Of a stretch of 64,000 nucleotides of DNA, positions 1 to 13,915 are shown piece after piece; positions within the stretch are counted from its first letter, which is position 1; every line of letters starts with the position of its first letter. This stretch comes from Cepaea nemoralis (Eukaryota > Mollusca > Gastropoda > Stylommatophora > Helicidae): contig JACEFZ010018303.1 in NCBI GenBank assembly GCA_014155875.1, positions 1,204,501 to 1,268,500 of the forward strand, given 5' to 3'. Position numbers and translations under genes: made by a program. The notes under the pieces were generated by a model, which saw nothing but the letters and a program-made list of their open reading frames with translations, was not told where the DNA came from and ran no database searches.

Positions 1-344
1 ACAAAAATAAAGTACATTTGTAAGTTCTATTCTAAGCGTCATAGTTTGATATGTATTTTCAATAGTGACATAGTAGACACCATTGAGAAGAAATTAATCA
101 ATCAATGATTCTTAGATCACAAATATATAAATCCTTTCATACAATTAAATCTATGTAAATTTGGTGTCACAAAGTTTTCTCAAATGTCATTTCTTTGTGA
201 CTATTATTTATATAGTCTGACACTTTTACTAACTTTAACTAAATAACTCAAAAAGGAAACTGAAGTGCAAAAATGGTGTGTTGGCACGTTGGAATAACAC
301 ACTGTTCTTTCACATGTTCGGATAATACCGTTCGGATTACACTG
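1..344. other. AT-rich flank, no gene seen
   Basis: I see no coding region here. The stretch lies beyond the RNase H end of the minus-strand Gypsy remnant and may include part of its 3' LTR. The words 'actgttctttcacatgttcg' resemble 'gtactgttctttgagcactg' near 700, but no LTR pair could be defined. Confidence 0.4.
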
Positions 345-520
345 TTCTAATATTTTTCATTGGCACCTTTCCGTCTTGACAGACGATAGTTTGGTACATT
401 GTGCTTCAAAACTGCTTAATAACTACGACCCATCTCGGTGGCAAGTGTGGCTGGTAAGGCCAATTCTTGCTGCAAATGTTTGCCCACAGTAGATGCATGT
501 GAAAACATACTTTTCTAATA
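345..520 (-). mobile_element. LINE-A 3'-end fragment with 8-bp target duplication
   Basis: A 160-bp piece matching the 3' end of the LINE-A copies at 13.9-17.0 kb and 31.3-35.7 kb: 'attggcacctttccgtcttg' starts at 359, and the C-terminal zinc-finger region follows on the minus strand. It is heavily 5' truncated. TTCTAATA at 345-352 and again at 513-520 is the probable target-site duplication. A short A tract (read on the minus strand) sits at the 3' junction. It is a dead fragment inserted in the LTR/UTR part of the Gypsy remnant. Confidence 0.85.
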
Positions 521-912
521 GAAGAATGGATTAAACTGTTATGAATGTGTTGACTTTCTAATTGTCGTCTATATAACACAGCTGTAGCGTTAAAATGTTA
601 GAACCCTCTGCTGTGCTTATTGCACACGTATTCATAAGCGTCGGTACTACGGATATTACTAGGAGGTGGTATCAGGTAAGCTTATACACACCAGTAGTAC
701 TGTTCTTTGAGCACTGTTCGTATGACTATCACTATGTGTTTAAAATATTGTCTTTATCATTCTAAATGTTCATATATTCCACATATTCACTTGTTAAAAA
801 TATAATTTACATAAATAGGAGGACTATGTCCTTATCACAATATGTCACTTGTCACAGCGTTCTTAGGATTATTTAACCATTAATTCGCTGGATTGTGATA
901 ACTTTCTGAGCG
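521..912. other. Probable 3' UTR/LTR of Gypsy remnant G1
   Basis: No gene is visible. By position it follows the end of the minus-strand RNase H frame of G1, so it should contain the 3' untranslated region and perhaps LTR sequence. I could not find a matching 5' LTR on the other side of G1, so this is inference from position only. Confidence 0.35.
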
Positions 913-1860
913 CTATAGAAAACAGGCTATATTCACTGCCTCAGTGTTTTGCGCTAAGGCGTAGTTAGCCGTCGGACGTCCCGAGAGGACATCTGGAAAG
1001 TAAGTCTGCAATCGTATTTTCAGAGCCGCTGATGTGTCTAATCTCAAAGTTGTAACTTTGGAGTAACAAAGACCAGCTTGCGTCCTATGGTTTGTCGGTG
1101 AACCTGTAGTAATGATTGTTAACGGATTGTTGTCTGTCTCCACGATAAAATGTTTCCCTAACAAAAATGTAGACAATTTCTTAACAGAATAAATTAAAGC
1201 CAGGGCTTCCAATTCTGGAGTCGACCTTCTCTTTTCTCTTGGTGTCAGTTTGCGACTTACGTAACGGACTGGATGTAGGATGTCATCATAGGTCTGTAAC
1301 AAAACAGCCCCAATCGCTATAGAACTCGAGTCAGTTCTCAATCTGAAAGGAATTTCCAAATTTGGCAATTTAAGGATGAGATTACACGAGAAATACGACA
1401 ATACTTTTGTAACTGCTGGTCTCAGGCCTTCTCTGTTTACAATCTTATTTGGTTGGTTTTTGGTTAGTAGATTTGTAAAACTTTCTGTCAAATTCGAAAA
1501 ATTAGGTATGAATCGTCTGTAATTATTCAGTAGACCAAGCATGCTCCTTACTTCCTTCTTGGTGGTAGGAAGTGACAATTTTAAAATTTTCGAAACAATA
1601 TTGTCATCAGTGGTAACAAAACCATTACACATTTTATATCCTAAACATTTAATTTCATGGTAGGCAATTTCTACCTTTTATGGTTTCACTGTTAGGCCGT
1701 GTTGTCTGATGCGGTCAAATGTTTGTCGGAATGTCGTCAGGTGTTCTGTCATTGTCCTAGTGTATATACAGATGTCGTCCATGTAGGAAAGTATGTTCGG
1801 TATGTTTGCCAATAAGAGTCTTGTCACAGTTGTCTGCAGTTGTCGGTCTCAGTCTGAGAT
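913..1860 (-). pseudogene. Ty3/Gypsy RT C-terminal half plus RNase H (element G1)
   Basis: On the minus strand the frame opens with the RT active-site motif SYMDDI (about 1780). It continues through the palm end and the connection region typical of Ty3/Gypsy RT (LLNNYRRFIPNF), then RNase H (LRTDSSSIAIGAVL, YVSRKLTPRE, PELEALALIYSV, VETDNNPLT). An in-frame TAA lies between the YMDD part and the RNase H part, near 1676. The fingers and the first catalytic Asp region of RT are missing. The frame ends at 913 shortly after the DVLSG motif that normally separates RNase H from integrase in Gypsy pol, and no integrase follows. The integrase piece lies upstream instead, at 1864-2622. Confidence 0.85.
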
Positions 1861-1863
1861 AGG

Positions 1864-2622
1864 TCAGGAAATAGTTCGATGTCTTGCAATGTCTGTCGTC
1901 TGACGTGATGGAACTGGTATTTCGTCTGTATTGTCTGAGTCTGTGTGGTCCACTACTGTCGTGCTTGCTGCTTTCTCGTCGTTGTCTTCGTCTCTATTGT
2001 AGTCTACAGTCGAGATATGTCTTAATACTTTGCACGGTCCTTGCCACGAGTCTGTTTGGAGATGTTTGTGACTGGGCAAGAGGAGTAATAAGTCCTGTCC
2101 TGGTGTCAGTGTTATTGTCCTATTTTCTCTGTTTGCGTACTCCCTGTAGATGGCAACAGATTGTCTCAATGATTCTTTAACTAAAATACATGCTTTCATA
2201 AACCTGTCGGATAATGTTGTTACATGCTCGTACGGTGACACAGTTTTATGTTCATTATCTAGTTCAGTTAACAAAGTATGATCGATTGATAATGAGCCGC
2301 GTGGTTTGGCACAATACACTACTACAAACGGTGGAAACACAGTAGTCGAATGAGGTATTTCTTGATAAGTGGGTGTACAATTACAATACAACAATGAATA
2401 TGCAGTAAGGTATGTTAACAATATTGCAGTCAAAGAGTACAGAAATATCAGGGCAAACATTAGAGTCTTTTGATTAGCTTTGTTTGTTGTTGTTTGCTGT
2501 TTGCGTTGCGCTGTTGGTATAGTGCTGTTTATTTTCAATGTTTCTTTGCTCTGTTTTAGCTTTGTTCTGTAGGCTTCTAATGTTCTTGTGCCTTTATGAG
2601 GTTTTCTCCCATATTTGGGCAA
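1864..2622 (-). pseudogene. Ty3/Gypsy integrase C-terminal region (element G1)
   Basis: A 252-codon frame. Residues 70-195 carry the end of the Gypsy integrase core and the C-terminal domain: EIPHSTTVFPPF, CAKPRGSLS, an acidic/helical spacer, then LTPGQDLLLLLPSHKHLQ and SWQGPCKVLRHISTVDY. This is the known GPF/Y-type module (here GPC). The catalytic D,D-35-E core is absent. Residues 50-80 are strongly hydrophobic and may come from a rearranged join. It lies between the protease remnant and the RT/RNase H remnant, all on the same strand, so integrase precedes RT. Confidence 0.8.
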
Positions 2623-2639
2623 AGTGTTTCAACAGAGTT

Positions 2640-3100
2640 TGGTAGCTCTTTTGCCTTCGTTTGGTGAGACTGAGCTTGTAATTGTTCAGCTGATATATAT
2701 ACTGTATTATTTAATAAAATATTTCCATAGCAAGATGTTGCCAGGTTATGTGGCATATCACTAACTCCAGGCAAGTTTCCAACAATTATGTCACAACAAG
2801 GCTTGGACAATGCTGCGCATTTTACTTTTCCTGTGTAAAATGGTGTCTAAATATATGCCCATGCAAGTGGGTATTTTGTCAATATTTCCTGAGAAAGTTC
2901 TGCATCTTACATGTTTGCCTGTGTAATCTTCAGGTAAGATAAAGTATTTCCTCAAACCAATGAGGGTGCTTCCGCTGTTACGTAAAACACTGGCTACTTT
3001 GCCGTCAACATACCCTTGATGGATATTCAACTTGATATGACTCCTCATATAGATGATGTTCCAATCTGTGACTGTGACCTGATAATGTTCCATTATTGTT
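2640..3100 (-). pseudogene. Retroviral-type aspartic protease remnant (element G1)
   Basis: Two overlapping minus-strand frames show a decayed protease. LRNSGSTLIGLRK stands where DTGSDITGVNHK lies in the better preserved element at 42-44 kb. It is followed by DYTGKHVRCRTFSGNI (DYTGKSIECRTFGGTI there) and CCDIIVGNLPGV (CAGLIIGNIADV there). The catalytic DTG has become NSG, so it is inactive. The frame breaks near 2800. Upstream on the minus strand is the gag start. The match to the 42-44 kb element shows that both belong to one broad lineage. Confidence 0.75.
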
Positions 3101-3265
3101 TCAAAGTTCTGGGTAAATGCTGAGATACAGTCTCCGGTAACGAAATTTTTGACAATATCTTGGTACTTTTTGTAATGATTTTCCCCCCTTCATTTCTAGC
3201 TTTCTGGTATCTCTATCGACTGATGTTTCGTGCTCTAGCTGTTTAATTTTTAACTGCATTTCAAG

Positions 3266-3505
3266 TTATTCTCTTTTGCTCTGTGCAGTAATCTCAGCCT
3301 TTCTTAGCTCTAACTCTGCCTGTTTGTTTTTAGCATCTAACTCTGCCTTTTTCAGTTCCCTTTCAGCAGCTCTGTCCTCCCTTTCTTTGGCTTTTTCCTG
3401 TAATTGGACATACTCTGCATATTTTGCCTCGCTCCACTTTGTTAATTCATCTCCGGTTAACTTTAACTTTAATCCAGGTTCAACAAAGTCGTGTAACGAA
3501 GACAT
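3266..3505 (-). pseudogene. Gag N-terminal coiled-coil piece (element G1)
   Basis: A 79-residue frame starting MSSLHDFVEPGLKLKLTGDE and running into a charged coiled coil rich in E, K, R and Q. The Gag at 42133 starts in the same way (MSTLQEIMEFGEKTGLTGAE, then a similar coiled coil), so the start is supported by homology. The capsid and zinc-knuckle parts that should follow are gone: the next recognisable part, at about 3090, is protease. Confidence 0.75.
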
Positions 3506-3574
3506 GGTGCTGTTACAAAATAGTTACGCAGGTTTATATGCAAAATAGTTATAATATGCTAGTAAATATAGTAA

Positions 3575-3772
3575 TTATATTATATCTTCTCTTCTTCTTC
3601 TTCTTCAGCGTTCCGAGCCATTGAGGTTCTTTGCTGCAGATACAATCCGTCTCCATTCGTCTCTCTGGTGGACCTTCTCTTGCCAGTCGTTGATTCCAAG
3701 TGCTTGTAGGTCTGTACATGTATTATCTCTCCACCGCCTTCTTGGTCTACCTCGGGGTCTACGGTCATTTAT
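3575..3772 (-). mobile_element. LINE 3' end with (GAA)n tail
   Basis: On the minus strand a short frame carries the basic end of a LINE ORF2: RPRGRPRRRWRDN, then INDWQEKVHQRDEWR, ending after NLNGSER. A run of GAA triplets follows as tail (3580-3610 on the plus strand appears as cttctt). It is extremely 5' truncated. It lies just beyond the G1 gag start. No clear target duplication was found. Confidence 0.7.
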
Positions 3773-4921
3773 TTATACAATGAACAAATAACTATACAGT
3801 CAAGGACTGATCACGCACAAAAGTATACAAGAAAAAAAAACTTAAGTGACACTGGAATTTTGAAACTCTGGAAGTCTGTTGGCAATTTCACCAGAGAAGG
3901 AATGAATGGTCTTCTACAGCCAGGAAAATGACCTTGGTACTTTACAATTTTGGATGAAAAACCTGTTTACTTTTGGAGAGAGAAAATATTAGTATGTGTA
4001 TGTTTTTGTGATGTATGTATTGTCAGCTAAGTGTTATAGGTTTGTATGCTCGTCAAGTATGTTTGTATAGTCGTCTCGTCGTACTTTCTGATTTCAATTT
4101 CGTATGCTTTCTTGTCCGATACTTTCGTTCACTTTACAGAACTATTTCACTCCATTGCATTTTAACACATGTCTTACACGTTCACTCGTCGCTTGCTTTT
4201 GGTTTAAACACAAACGATGCATCCACGTTCACTCATACACGTATATCTTACAACTTTCTCTTCTTTCTCAATCACAAGATCTTAATGTCCAAAGACGTTC
4301 ACTCCTCTTCACATATACTGGTTCAAACACGGACGAGCTTCCCACGTTCACTCCTCCTCACACGTATGTTCACATTCGATTCAAAAGCCGGACGATGCAC
4401 CCACGCTCACTCATGTCAGGGTCTTAATTAGATAACCAAAGGCTCGTGTTCACTAACAGGCGTGAAACACTTGCACACACATAATGAGTGTACAAACACA
4501 CGGCGATATAACTCAAACACTTTAATCGCACTTCCCAAACGCAGTCACATCAGGCATCGCTCAAAGTTAGCGATAATGCCATTGTCAAAACCACACACAA
4601 TGCAAGGTATCAATAATATCATAAATACAAATGTAGATATCACTCATGCAATCTTCACTCTACTCGCACAAAGCATATAAGCTTTCTTCCATCAGTCTCG
4701 ACTCATACACAACAGCACTCTTTCATGTCTGTCTCGTCTCGCTGTCCCAGGCTGTCCGACTACCAGCAGTGATTCTGTCTTTGGCCCTGCTTTCCGTTCT
4801 CGTGGTCTGCGTGCACCACGCTGACCTCTAGCCATCGCCTGCGTATTAGCTGTTCGTCTAGCTCACCGTCGTACCTGGTCGTTGCCAGGCGGGGGTGATG
4901 AAGCCGCCTCGGAGATTCTGA
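3773..4921. other. Unassigned stretch with loose repeats
   Basis: No convincing gene. Between 4160 and 4420 the phrase CACGTTCACTC recurs at roughly 60-120-base intervals, always followed by a tract resembling 'ctcacacgtat', which suggests an old, degenerate tandem duplication. The open frames here are short and have no recognisable domain. Confidence 0.4.
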
Positions 4922-5072
4922 CAGCCGTGTGTGCTCACATTGCTCTCTATCAAACTGTCTCACAGTGAAACCTGACCGTGTGTGCTCACATTGCTCTTTA
5001 TCAAACTGTCTCACACTGAAACCTGGCCGTGTGCGCTCACATTGCTCTCTATCAAACTGTCGATCAAGTTGT
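4922..5072 (+). repeat. 51-bp VNTR, about 3 units
   Basis: Tandem units of 51 bp containing 'gtgtgctcacattgctctct' and 'atcaaactgtctcaca'. The same repeat occurs as three units at 8459-8625 in block A and as a single unit near 47877 in block B. The last unit here diverges after 'atcaaactgtcg'. The unit is 17 codons long, so it stays open in one frame, but nothing suggests it is translated. Confidence 0.85.
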
Positions 5073-5089
5073 AGACACGTGAAATGCGC

Positions 5090-6460
<1,371 letters not shown>

Positions 6461-6464
6461 ATTA

Positions 6465-8320
<1,856 letters not shown>

Positions 8321-8458
8321 CTTTAGTTTGGAAAGTAGAAAGTGAGTGATTACTATGTCAATTTTTTTTTTCCACTGGGGACTTCACGCTGTAACTCACA
8401 GTAATCCCAGTCACGTGGTTATGACTCAGGTTAAACGTTGAATTTGGCGCTCATATCA

Positions 8459-8625
8459 CCTGGTCGTGTGTGCTCACATTGCTCTCTATCAAACTGTCTC
8501 ACACTGAAACCTGGCCGTGTGTGCTCACATTGCTCTCTATCAAACTGTCTCACACTGAAACCTGGCCGTGTGTGCTCACACTGCTCTCTATCAAACTGTC
8601 TCACACTGAAACCTGGCCGTGATTA
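8459..8625 (+). repeat. 51-bp VNTR, three units (block A)
   Basis: Three nearly identical units of 'gtgtgctcacattgctctct'...'cacactgaaacctggcc'. Block B has only one unit at the equivalent place (about 47877-47930), so copy number changed after the duplication. The unit length of 51 bases keeps a frame open, which explains the local open frame. Confidence 0.9.
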
Positions 8626-10315
8626 TATCTCATTTGATATTTTTACACTATTTCATTGTGTTTCATGTAAAAATGCCTTATTTTATCAAGAGATGGATGC
8701 ACAATGTGCTCTGCCAAATCATTTCATGTGACATTCTGATGGCATCGCTCAGTTTTAATCGGTAAAGTTTCTCACTTTATAAACTCTATCATGGATGCTG
8801 ACAGTTTTCAATGTCTGTTTGTCTCACTTGAAATATCGGTATGGACGGCGAGTATGTCCAGTCAATGTGTCTTATTTGAAATTATGGTTTGATCACTCAC
8901 ACTTTTCATTGTAGATCTGTATCCCTTGAAACATTGTCATAAGCGCTTACGGTATTCGCTTTCAAATAGCCTCAGCTTAATTCGCTAAGTTGCAGTTCAC
9001 AATGTCTGTGTCCAAATGTCTGCTTTGGAAACTTTGTGTGTTCGCTTACATGGTACTCTGTCAAATTTCCCCATTTGAAACACCGCCATGGCATCTCCCA
9101 CTATCCCAGTCAACTGCTTCAGTTGAAACTGAATATTTTACATAAATGTGTTTTCTAATGCCACTATGTCTAGTTTCTGTCTGGATTCTTTTAAATAGTC
9201 CTCATTTTTTCTTCTTTTTTTTTTTTTTTTTTTGTAACCAATATAATCATGGTTCATAGTTTTTCATTTTCAATGTTTTTATTTGTTGACTGTGCTTTTA
9301 AGTTGACGTGTAGTTTCATTTTTTGGACAGTATTAGTTTCTTTTTCAGTTTGAAAATCAGTTTTCAACATCGGTGTATCTTTTGACAGACAAGATTAACT
9401 CTTCCGATTTCTAAGAATTATTTGCAAGGAAAATCATGTCACATACATGTCTGAGTTCTGGAATTGGGTTTCCACACATTTTGAATTCTCCATAATGTTC
9501 ACTGATATCATTGTTTCTTATTTTCTTTATTATATATGCTGCAGCGATACTGTACAGGAACAGCACACACAAAACTGCAGCAATGTCTTATTTCTCATGT
9601 TCTAACGTAAAACCTGTCTGCTGTTTCACTCGCTACTCTTGCAGCAGCTTATTGTTCAAGACCAACTGATTCAGTTAAGTGAATCACATATGCTTGCATC
9701 TGCATTTCTCCCACAATTTATCATGCTAAACACAGTCGACGTCCTTGCTGCAGTCTACAAAACAAGAATGTAGATCTATATACTAATGTCGATGAGGGTG
9801 AAGACGCAGTTACTGGTTCCTGTGTCCTGTCAGAAAAATGCCCTTTCTTCTTGTTATGGAATCGTTACAGCGTTTTGCTCTATACTAATTGTCCGAGAGC
9901 GATGATGACATCAATGTAACTGTTGTTTCCTCTGCTAGTAGTCCAGGAGTGGGAATTTTCTTTTAATCACTAATTTTCACTAAAATTAATTAATCACTAA
10001 AATTTTGACTTCTCGTCCTTGACTTGGGGACGTAAATTACAACTACCTCTGAATTCGGAGTTGGGTCGCCTGATGGCGAAGGACACTGGTAAAAGAGAAA
10101 ACTAATGCCACATGCAAAGAGCAGTCCAATGCGATAGAAGTAGTAGCAGGCGTATGGACTAGGCTTGAGTTCAGGGCGAGTGAACCAAAGAAAAGACATA
10201 TTTAGTTGAACAAGTGTTACTGTCTTTTATTGTACAGATGTTTACGATTATTTCGTTTGTCCAACCGCCTGTTGTTGATGTTGTTACAACATATGAAAAC
10301 ATTGTGACAGGCATA
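8626..10315. other. Non-coding part of block A
   Basis: No recognised gene. A 69-codon minus-strand frame (9990-10199, starting MSFLWFTRPELK) is almost unchanged in block B (49123-49332), with about three base differences. The neighbouring non-coding DNA is equally conserved, so this reflects recent common origin and not selection. A poly-T run lies at about 9218-9233. Confidence 0.5.
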
Positions 10316-11140
10316 CAATCATCATCATCATGCCGGTAAGCGTGACCGGTCATGTTTCGCCGTCTGGCGCGATCACCACAGTCGTGGATCAGCTCGGTGT
10401 TCTTGTCTCGACCATACCACGTGGACAAGCCATCCAGGTATTTACTTCTCTTCCGTCCCTTTGTTTTCTTCACCTCAAATCTTGCCAGTTGTCACCAAGT
10501 TCTCCAATTTATTTCTTCTCATAACATGTCCAAAAATTGTGACAGACTACGTCTAATTTCTCTAATCAGTTTACGGTTTTCACTTGTTTCTTCTATGACT
10601 TGGTCATTGGTTATTCTGTCTGTCCATTGTATTTTCTTCAGAAACCACATTTCCACAGCCATCAGATGTTTTTCAACTTGTCTGCGTATTGTCCACGCTT
10701 CACATCCATACAAAAGTGCAGGTTCTATGTAGCAGCTCTTCACTGTTTTTCTCGTTGCAAATGACATCTTTGTATTGGTCAGAACGTTTTTCATCTTGCA
10801 AAAGACAACCTTCGCCATGACGATTCTTGTTCTAATCTATTTAAGGCATCTCCCATAAGATGTTATGACTTTTCACAGATAATTGTACCTATTAACTTGT
10901 TTTAGAATATTCCAATTTACTTGTATATTACATTGTAGTATTTCTTTCTTCCTAGTGACAACCATAGTATGTCACTTCTTACAATGTAATTCTAACCCTA
11001 GTTGTTCACCGTGTGCAGAAACCGTATGTACTAAATATTGCAGATCCTGCTCACTGTCTGCAATCAATACCGTATCATCCGCATATCTAATGTTACTGAT
11101 GTTACCTTCCCATTTGGTGATTTACAAACTAATCTCAAAT
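10316..11140 (-). pseudogene. LINE-C 3' fragment, copy C1
   Basis: Minus-strand RT remnant: IRYADDTVLIADSEQDLQ (motif C as YADD) near 11080, then LLYGCEAWTIRRQVEKHL, MAVEMWFLKKIQWTDR and KGRKRSKYLDGLSTWYGRDK, ending in GHAYRH followed by a GAT-type tail at 10318-10332. At least three stop codons and several frame changes are present. It is 5' truncated just before the YADD motif. The same fragment in block B is split by a Penelope-like insertion. Confidence 0.85.
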
Positions 11141-11416
11141 CACAACATTGACAATAAATAAAATATTTACTTATTTACTAGTTGTAATAATCTGCAACAA
11201 TAATACAACTTACTGCCTACAGTTTTTTTCCAAGTGGTGTAGTAGAAACAAAGTAAAAAAAAAAAAAATGTATTATCTGTTGAAAAACTATTTACACAAC
11301 AGCCAAACTATTTACACAACAGGCAGGACTGGTGATATTTGCGTGTAGTTCTCAATATAAAGAACCTTTCTTCAAACGTTAAGGTTTGTTGGGTATATGG
11401 TGCTAGCTCCACATGT

Positions 11417-12319
11417 TTAGATCAACCTGCACACAATGTGGGATGTGGTCACTAGAACGGCTGGCTTTACTTTATATAATATACACACAATGTGGGATGT
11501 GGTCACTAGAACGGCTGGCTTTACTTTATATAATATACACACAATGTGGGATGTAGTCACTAGAACGCCAACTGGTTTTACTTTATATAATATACACATA
11601 ATGTGAGATGTGGTCACTAGAACGCCAACTGGTTTTACTTTATATAATATACACACAATGTTTGTTGTGGTCACTAGAACGTGGGCTGGCTTTACTTTAT
11701 ATAATATACACACAATGTGGGATGTGGTCACTAGAACACCGGCTGGCTTTAATTTTTATAATATACACACAATGTGGGATGTGGTAACTAGAATGCCGGC
11801 TGGTTTTACTTTATATAATATACACACAATGTGAGATGTGGTCACTAGAACGCCAACTGGTTTTACTTTATATAATATACACACAATGTTTGATGTGGTC
11901 ACTAGAACGTGGGCTGGCTTTACTTTATATAATATACACACAATGTGGGATGTGGCCACTAGAACGGCTGGCTTTACTTTATATAATATACACACAATGT
12001 GGGATTGTGGTCACTAGAACGTCGGCTGGTTTTACTTTATATAATATACACACAATGTGGGATGTGGTCACTAGAACGCCGGCTGGCTTTACTTTATATA
12101 ATATACACACAATGTGGGACGTGGTCACTAGAACGCCGGCTGGCTTTACTTTATATAATATACACACAATGTGGGATGTGGTCACTAGAACGCCGGCTGG
12201 CTTTACTTTATATAATATACACACAATGTGGGATGTGGTCACTAGAACGCCGGCTGGCTTTACTTTATATAATATACACACAATGTGGGATGTGGTCACT
12301 AGAACGTCGGCTGGGGTTA
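11417..12319. repeat. 54/57-bp minisatellite, block A part 1
   Basis: About 16 tandem units, each built as 'acacacaatgtgggatgtgg' + 'tcactagaacgccggctggc' + 'tttactttatataatat'. Units with 'cggctggc' are 54 bp and those with 'cgccggctggc' are 57 bp, so all indels are multiples of three and several frames stay open on both strands. Each unit carries a TATATAAT motif. The array continues after two LINE insertions at 13216 and 16989. The unit matches the tail of the minus-strand SINE at 18.1 kb. Confidence 0.95.
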
Positions 12320-13215
12320 GTTAGTTAGTTAGTCTTTCCTCTTGAGCCTAAGGCGGCGCATAGGGCAGAAGTCCTGTCTCTCCATGCCTGGCGGTTCGCT
12401 GCTACCTGTTGTAGATCTTGGATATTTACTTGGCCATTGAATGAGCCTTCTCTAATGATGGTTCTACGCAGGGTCTCTCTTGGTCTTCCCCGTTTTCTTT
12501 TCCCTACCGGTGACCATATGAGGGCTTGGTAGGGGAGTCTTGTCTTGTCCATTCTGAGTACATGGCCGATGTAGTTCCAACGGCGTCTTCTTATGAAATT
12601 AGATATTGTATCTTGCTTAGTCTCTTGTCTTATTTGCGAATTGGTTCTGAAGTCTGTCCATACATCACATCCATACGTTAACATTGGAATCACACAAGAG
12701 TTGAAGATTTTAAGTTTTGTGTGTTTGCTGAGTGTCTTTGACTTCCAGATGTTTGACAGTTTATTGAAGGCACTAGATGCCAGTGCGATTCTAGATGATA
12801 TTTCTGGTGTTGAGTCCCCTGTAGATGTCATTTTGCTTCCTAGGTATGTGAAGCTGTTGACTTTTTCAAGAACGTAGCTGTTCAATTTGGTGTCATCTGA
12901 ACTGTTGGTAAGATCAATAGTCTTTGTTTTTGTGGTGTTAATTTGGAGACCAATTTGCCCTGAAACATTTTGGAGGTGGTTTATTTTCTCTTGGGCATCC
13001 GGGTGTGTTGAACTCAAAAGCACTATGTCGTCGGCAAAGTCCAGGTCTTCTAGACTTTTGTCAACCCAATGGATACCCATATTTGTGTTGTTTGTGCATT
13101 TGCGCATGACCAAATCGATAGCTATTCCAAAAAGCATCGGTGATAAGACACAACCCTGTTTCACTCCTGTTTCGACTGAGAACCAGTCAGAGTTGCCTGT
13201 TTCTGTTCTTACGCA
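12320..13215 (-). pseudogene. LINE-E copy 2, inserted in the minisatellite
   Basis: A 5'-truncated copy of the LINE at 6465-8035, on the minus strand, starting at the equivalent of about position 7050. It keeps GCVLSPMLFGIA, DLDFADDIVLL and the basic C-terminus. About 87 bases are missing in frame after LTYGC, which removes a stretch including KCLRRLLNIHW. The (CTAA)n tail reads (TTAG)n on the plus strand. Target duplication GCTGGGGTTA lies at 12310-12319 and 13216-13225, formed from minisatellite sequence. Confidence 0.92.
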
Positions 13216-13915
13216 GCTGGGGTTACTTTATATAATATATACACAATGTGGGATGTGGTCACTTGAAAGCCGATTGGCGTTACTTTATATAATATATACA
13301 CAATGCGGGATGTGGTCACTAGAATGCCGGCTAGTTTTACTTTATATAATATACACACAATGTGGGATGTGGCCACTTGAACGTCGGCTGGTTTTACTTT
13401 TTATAATATACACACAATGTGGGATGTGTTCACTAGAACGCCGGCTGGCTTTAATTTTTATAATATACACACAATGTGGGATGTGGTCACTAGAACGCCA
13501 ACTGGTTTTACTTTATATAATATACATACAATGTTTGTTGTGGTCACTAGAACGTGGGCTGGCTTTACTTTATATAATATACACACAATGTGGGATGTCG
13601 TCACTAGATCACCGGCTGGCTTTAATTTTTATAATATACACACAATGTGGGATGTGGTCACTAGAATGCCGGCTAGTTTTACTTTATATAATATACACAC
13701 AATGTGGGATGTGGTCACTTGAAAGCCGATTGGCTTTACTTTATATAATATACACACAATGTGGGATGTGGTCACCAGAACACCGGCTGGCTTTACTTTA
13801 TAAAATATACACACAATGTGGGATGTGGTCACTAGAACGGCGGCTGGCTTTACTTTATATAATATAAACACAATGTGGGATGTGGCCACTTGAACGTCGG
13901 CTGGTGTTACTTTTT
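13216..13915. repeat. 54/57-bp minisatellite, block A part 2
   Basis: About 12 further units of the array, with more variants such as 'acttgaaagccgattggc' and 'taatttttataatat'. It lies between the LINE-E and LINE-A insertions. Confidence 0.95.

Noticed and set aside
1864..2622. Envelope-like protein because of the hydrophobic segment
   Set aside because: The rest of the frame is clearly integrase C-terminal region, there is no signal peptide at the start, and the hydrophobic part lies at a probable rearrangement join.
913..3505. Ty1/copia element, because integrase comes before RT
   Set aside because: The RT connection, RNase H and integrase C-terminal motifs are of Ty3/Gypsy type; only the order is copia-like.
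4015..4431. 138-codon frame
   Set aside because: No domain, overlapping frames of similar length, and the region is a degenerate repeat.
9990..10199. 69-codon frame conserved in both blocks as a possible small gene
   Set aside because: Flanking non-coding DNA is equally conserved between the blocks, so conservation only shows recent duplication.
11417..13915. Possible CRISPR array from regular repeat spacing
   Set aside because: Units are contiguous with no unique spacers, and the context is an animal genome full of retroelements.
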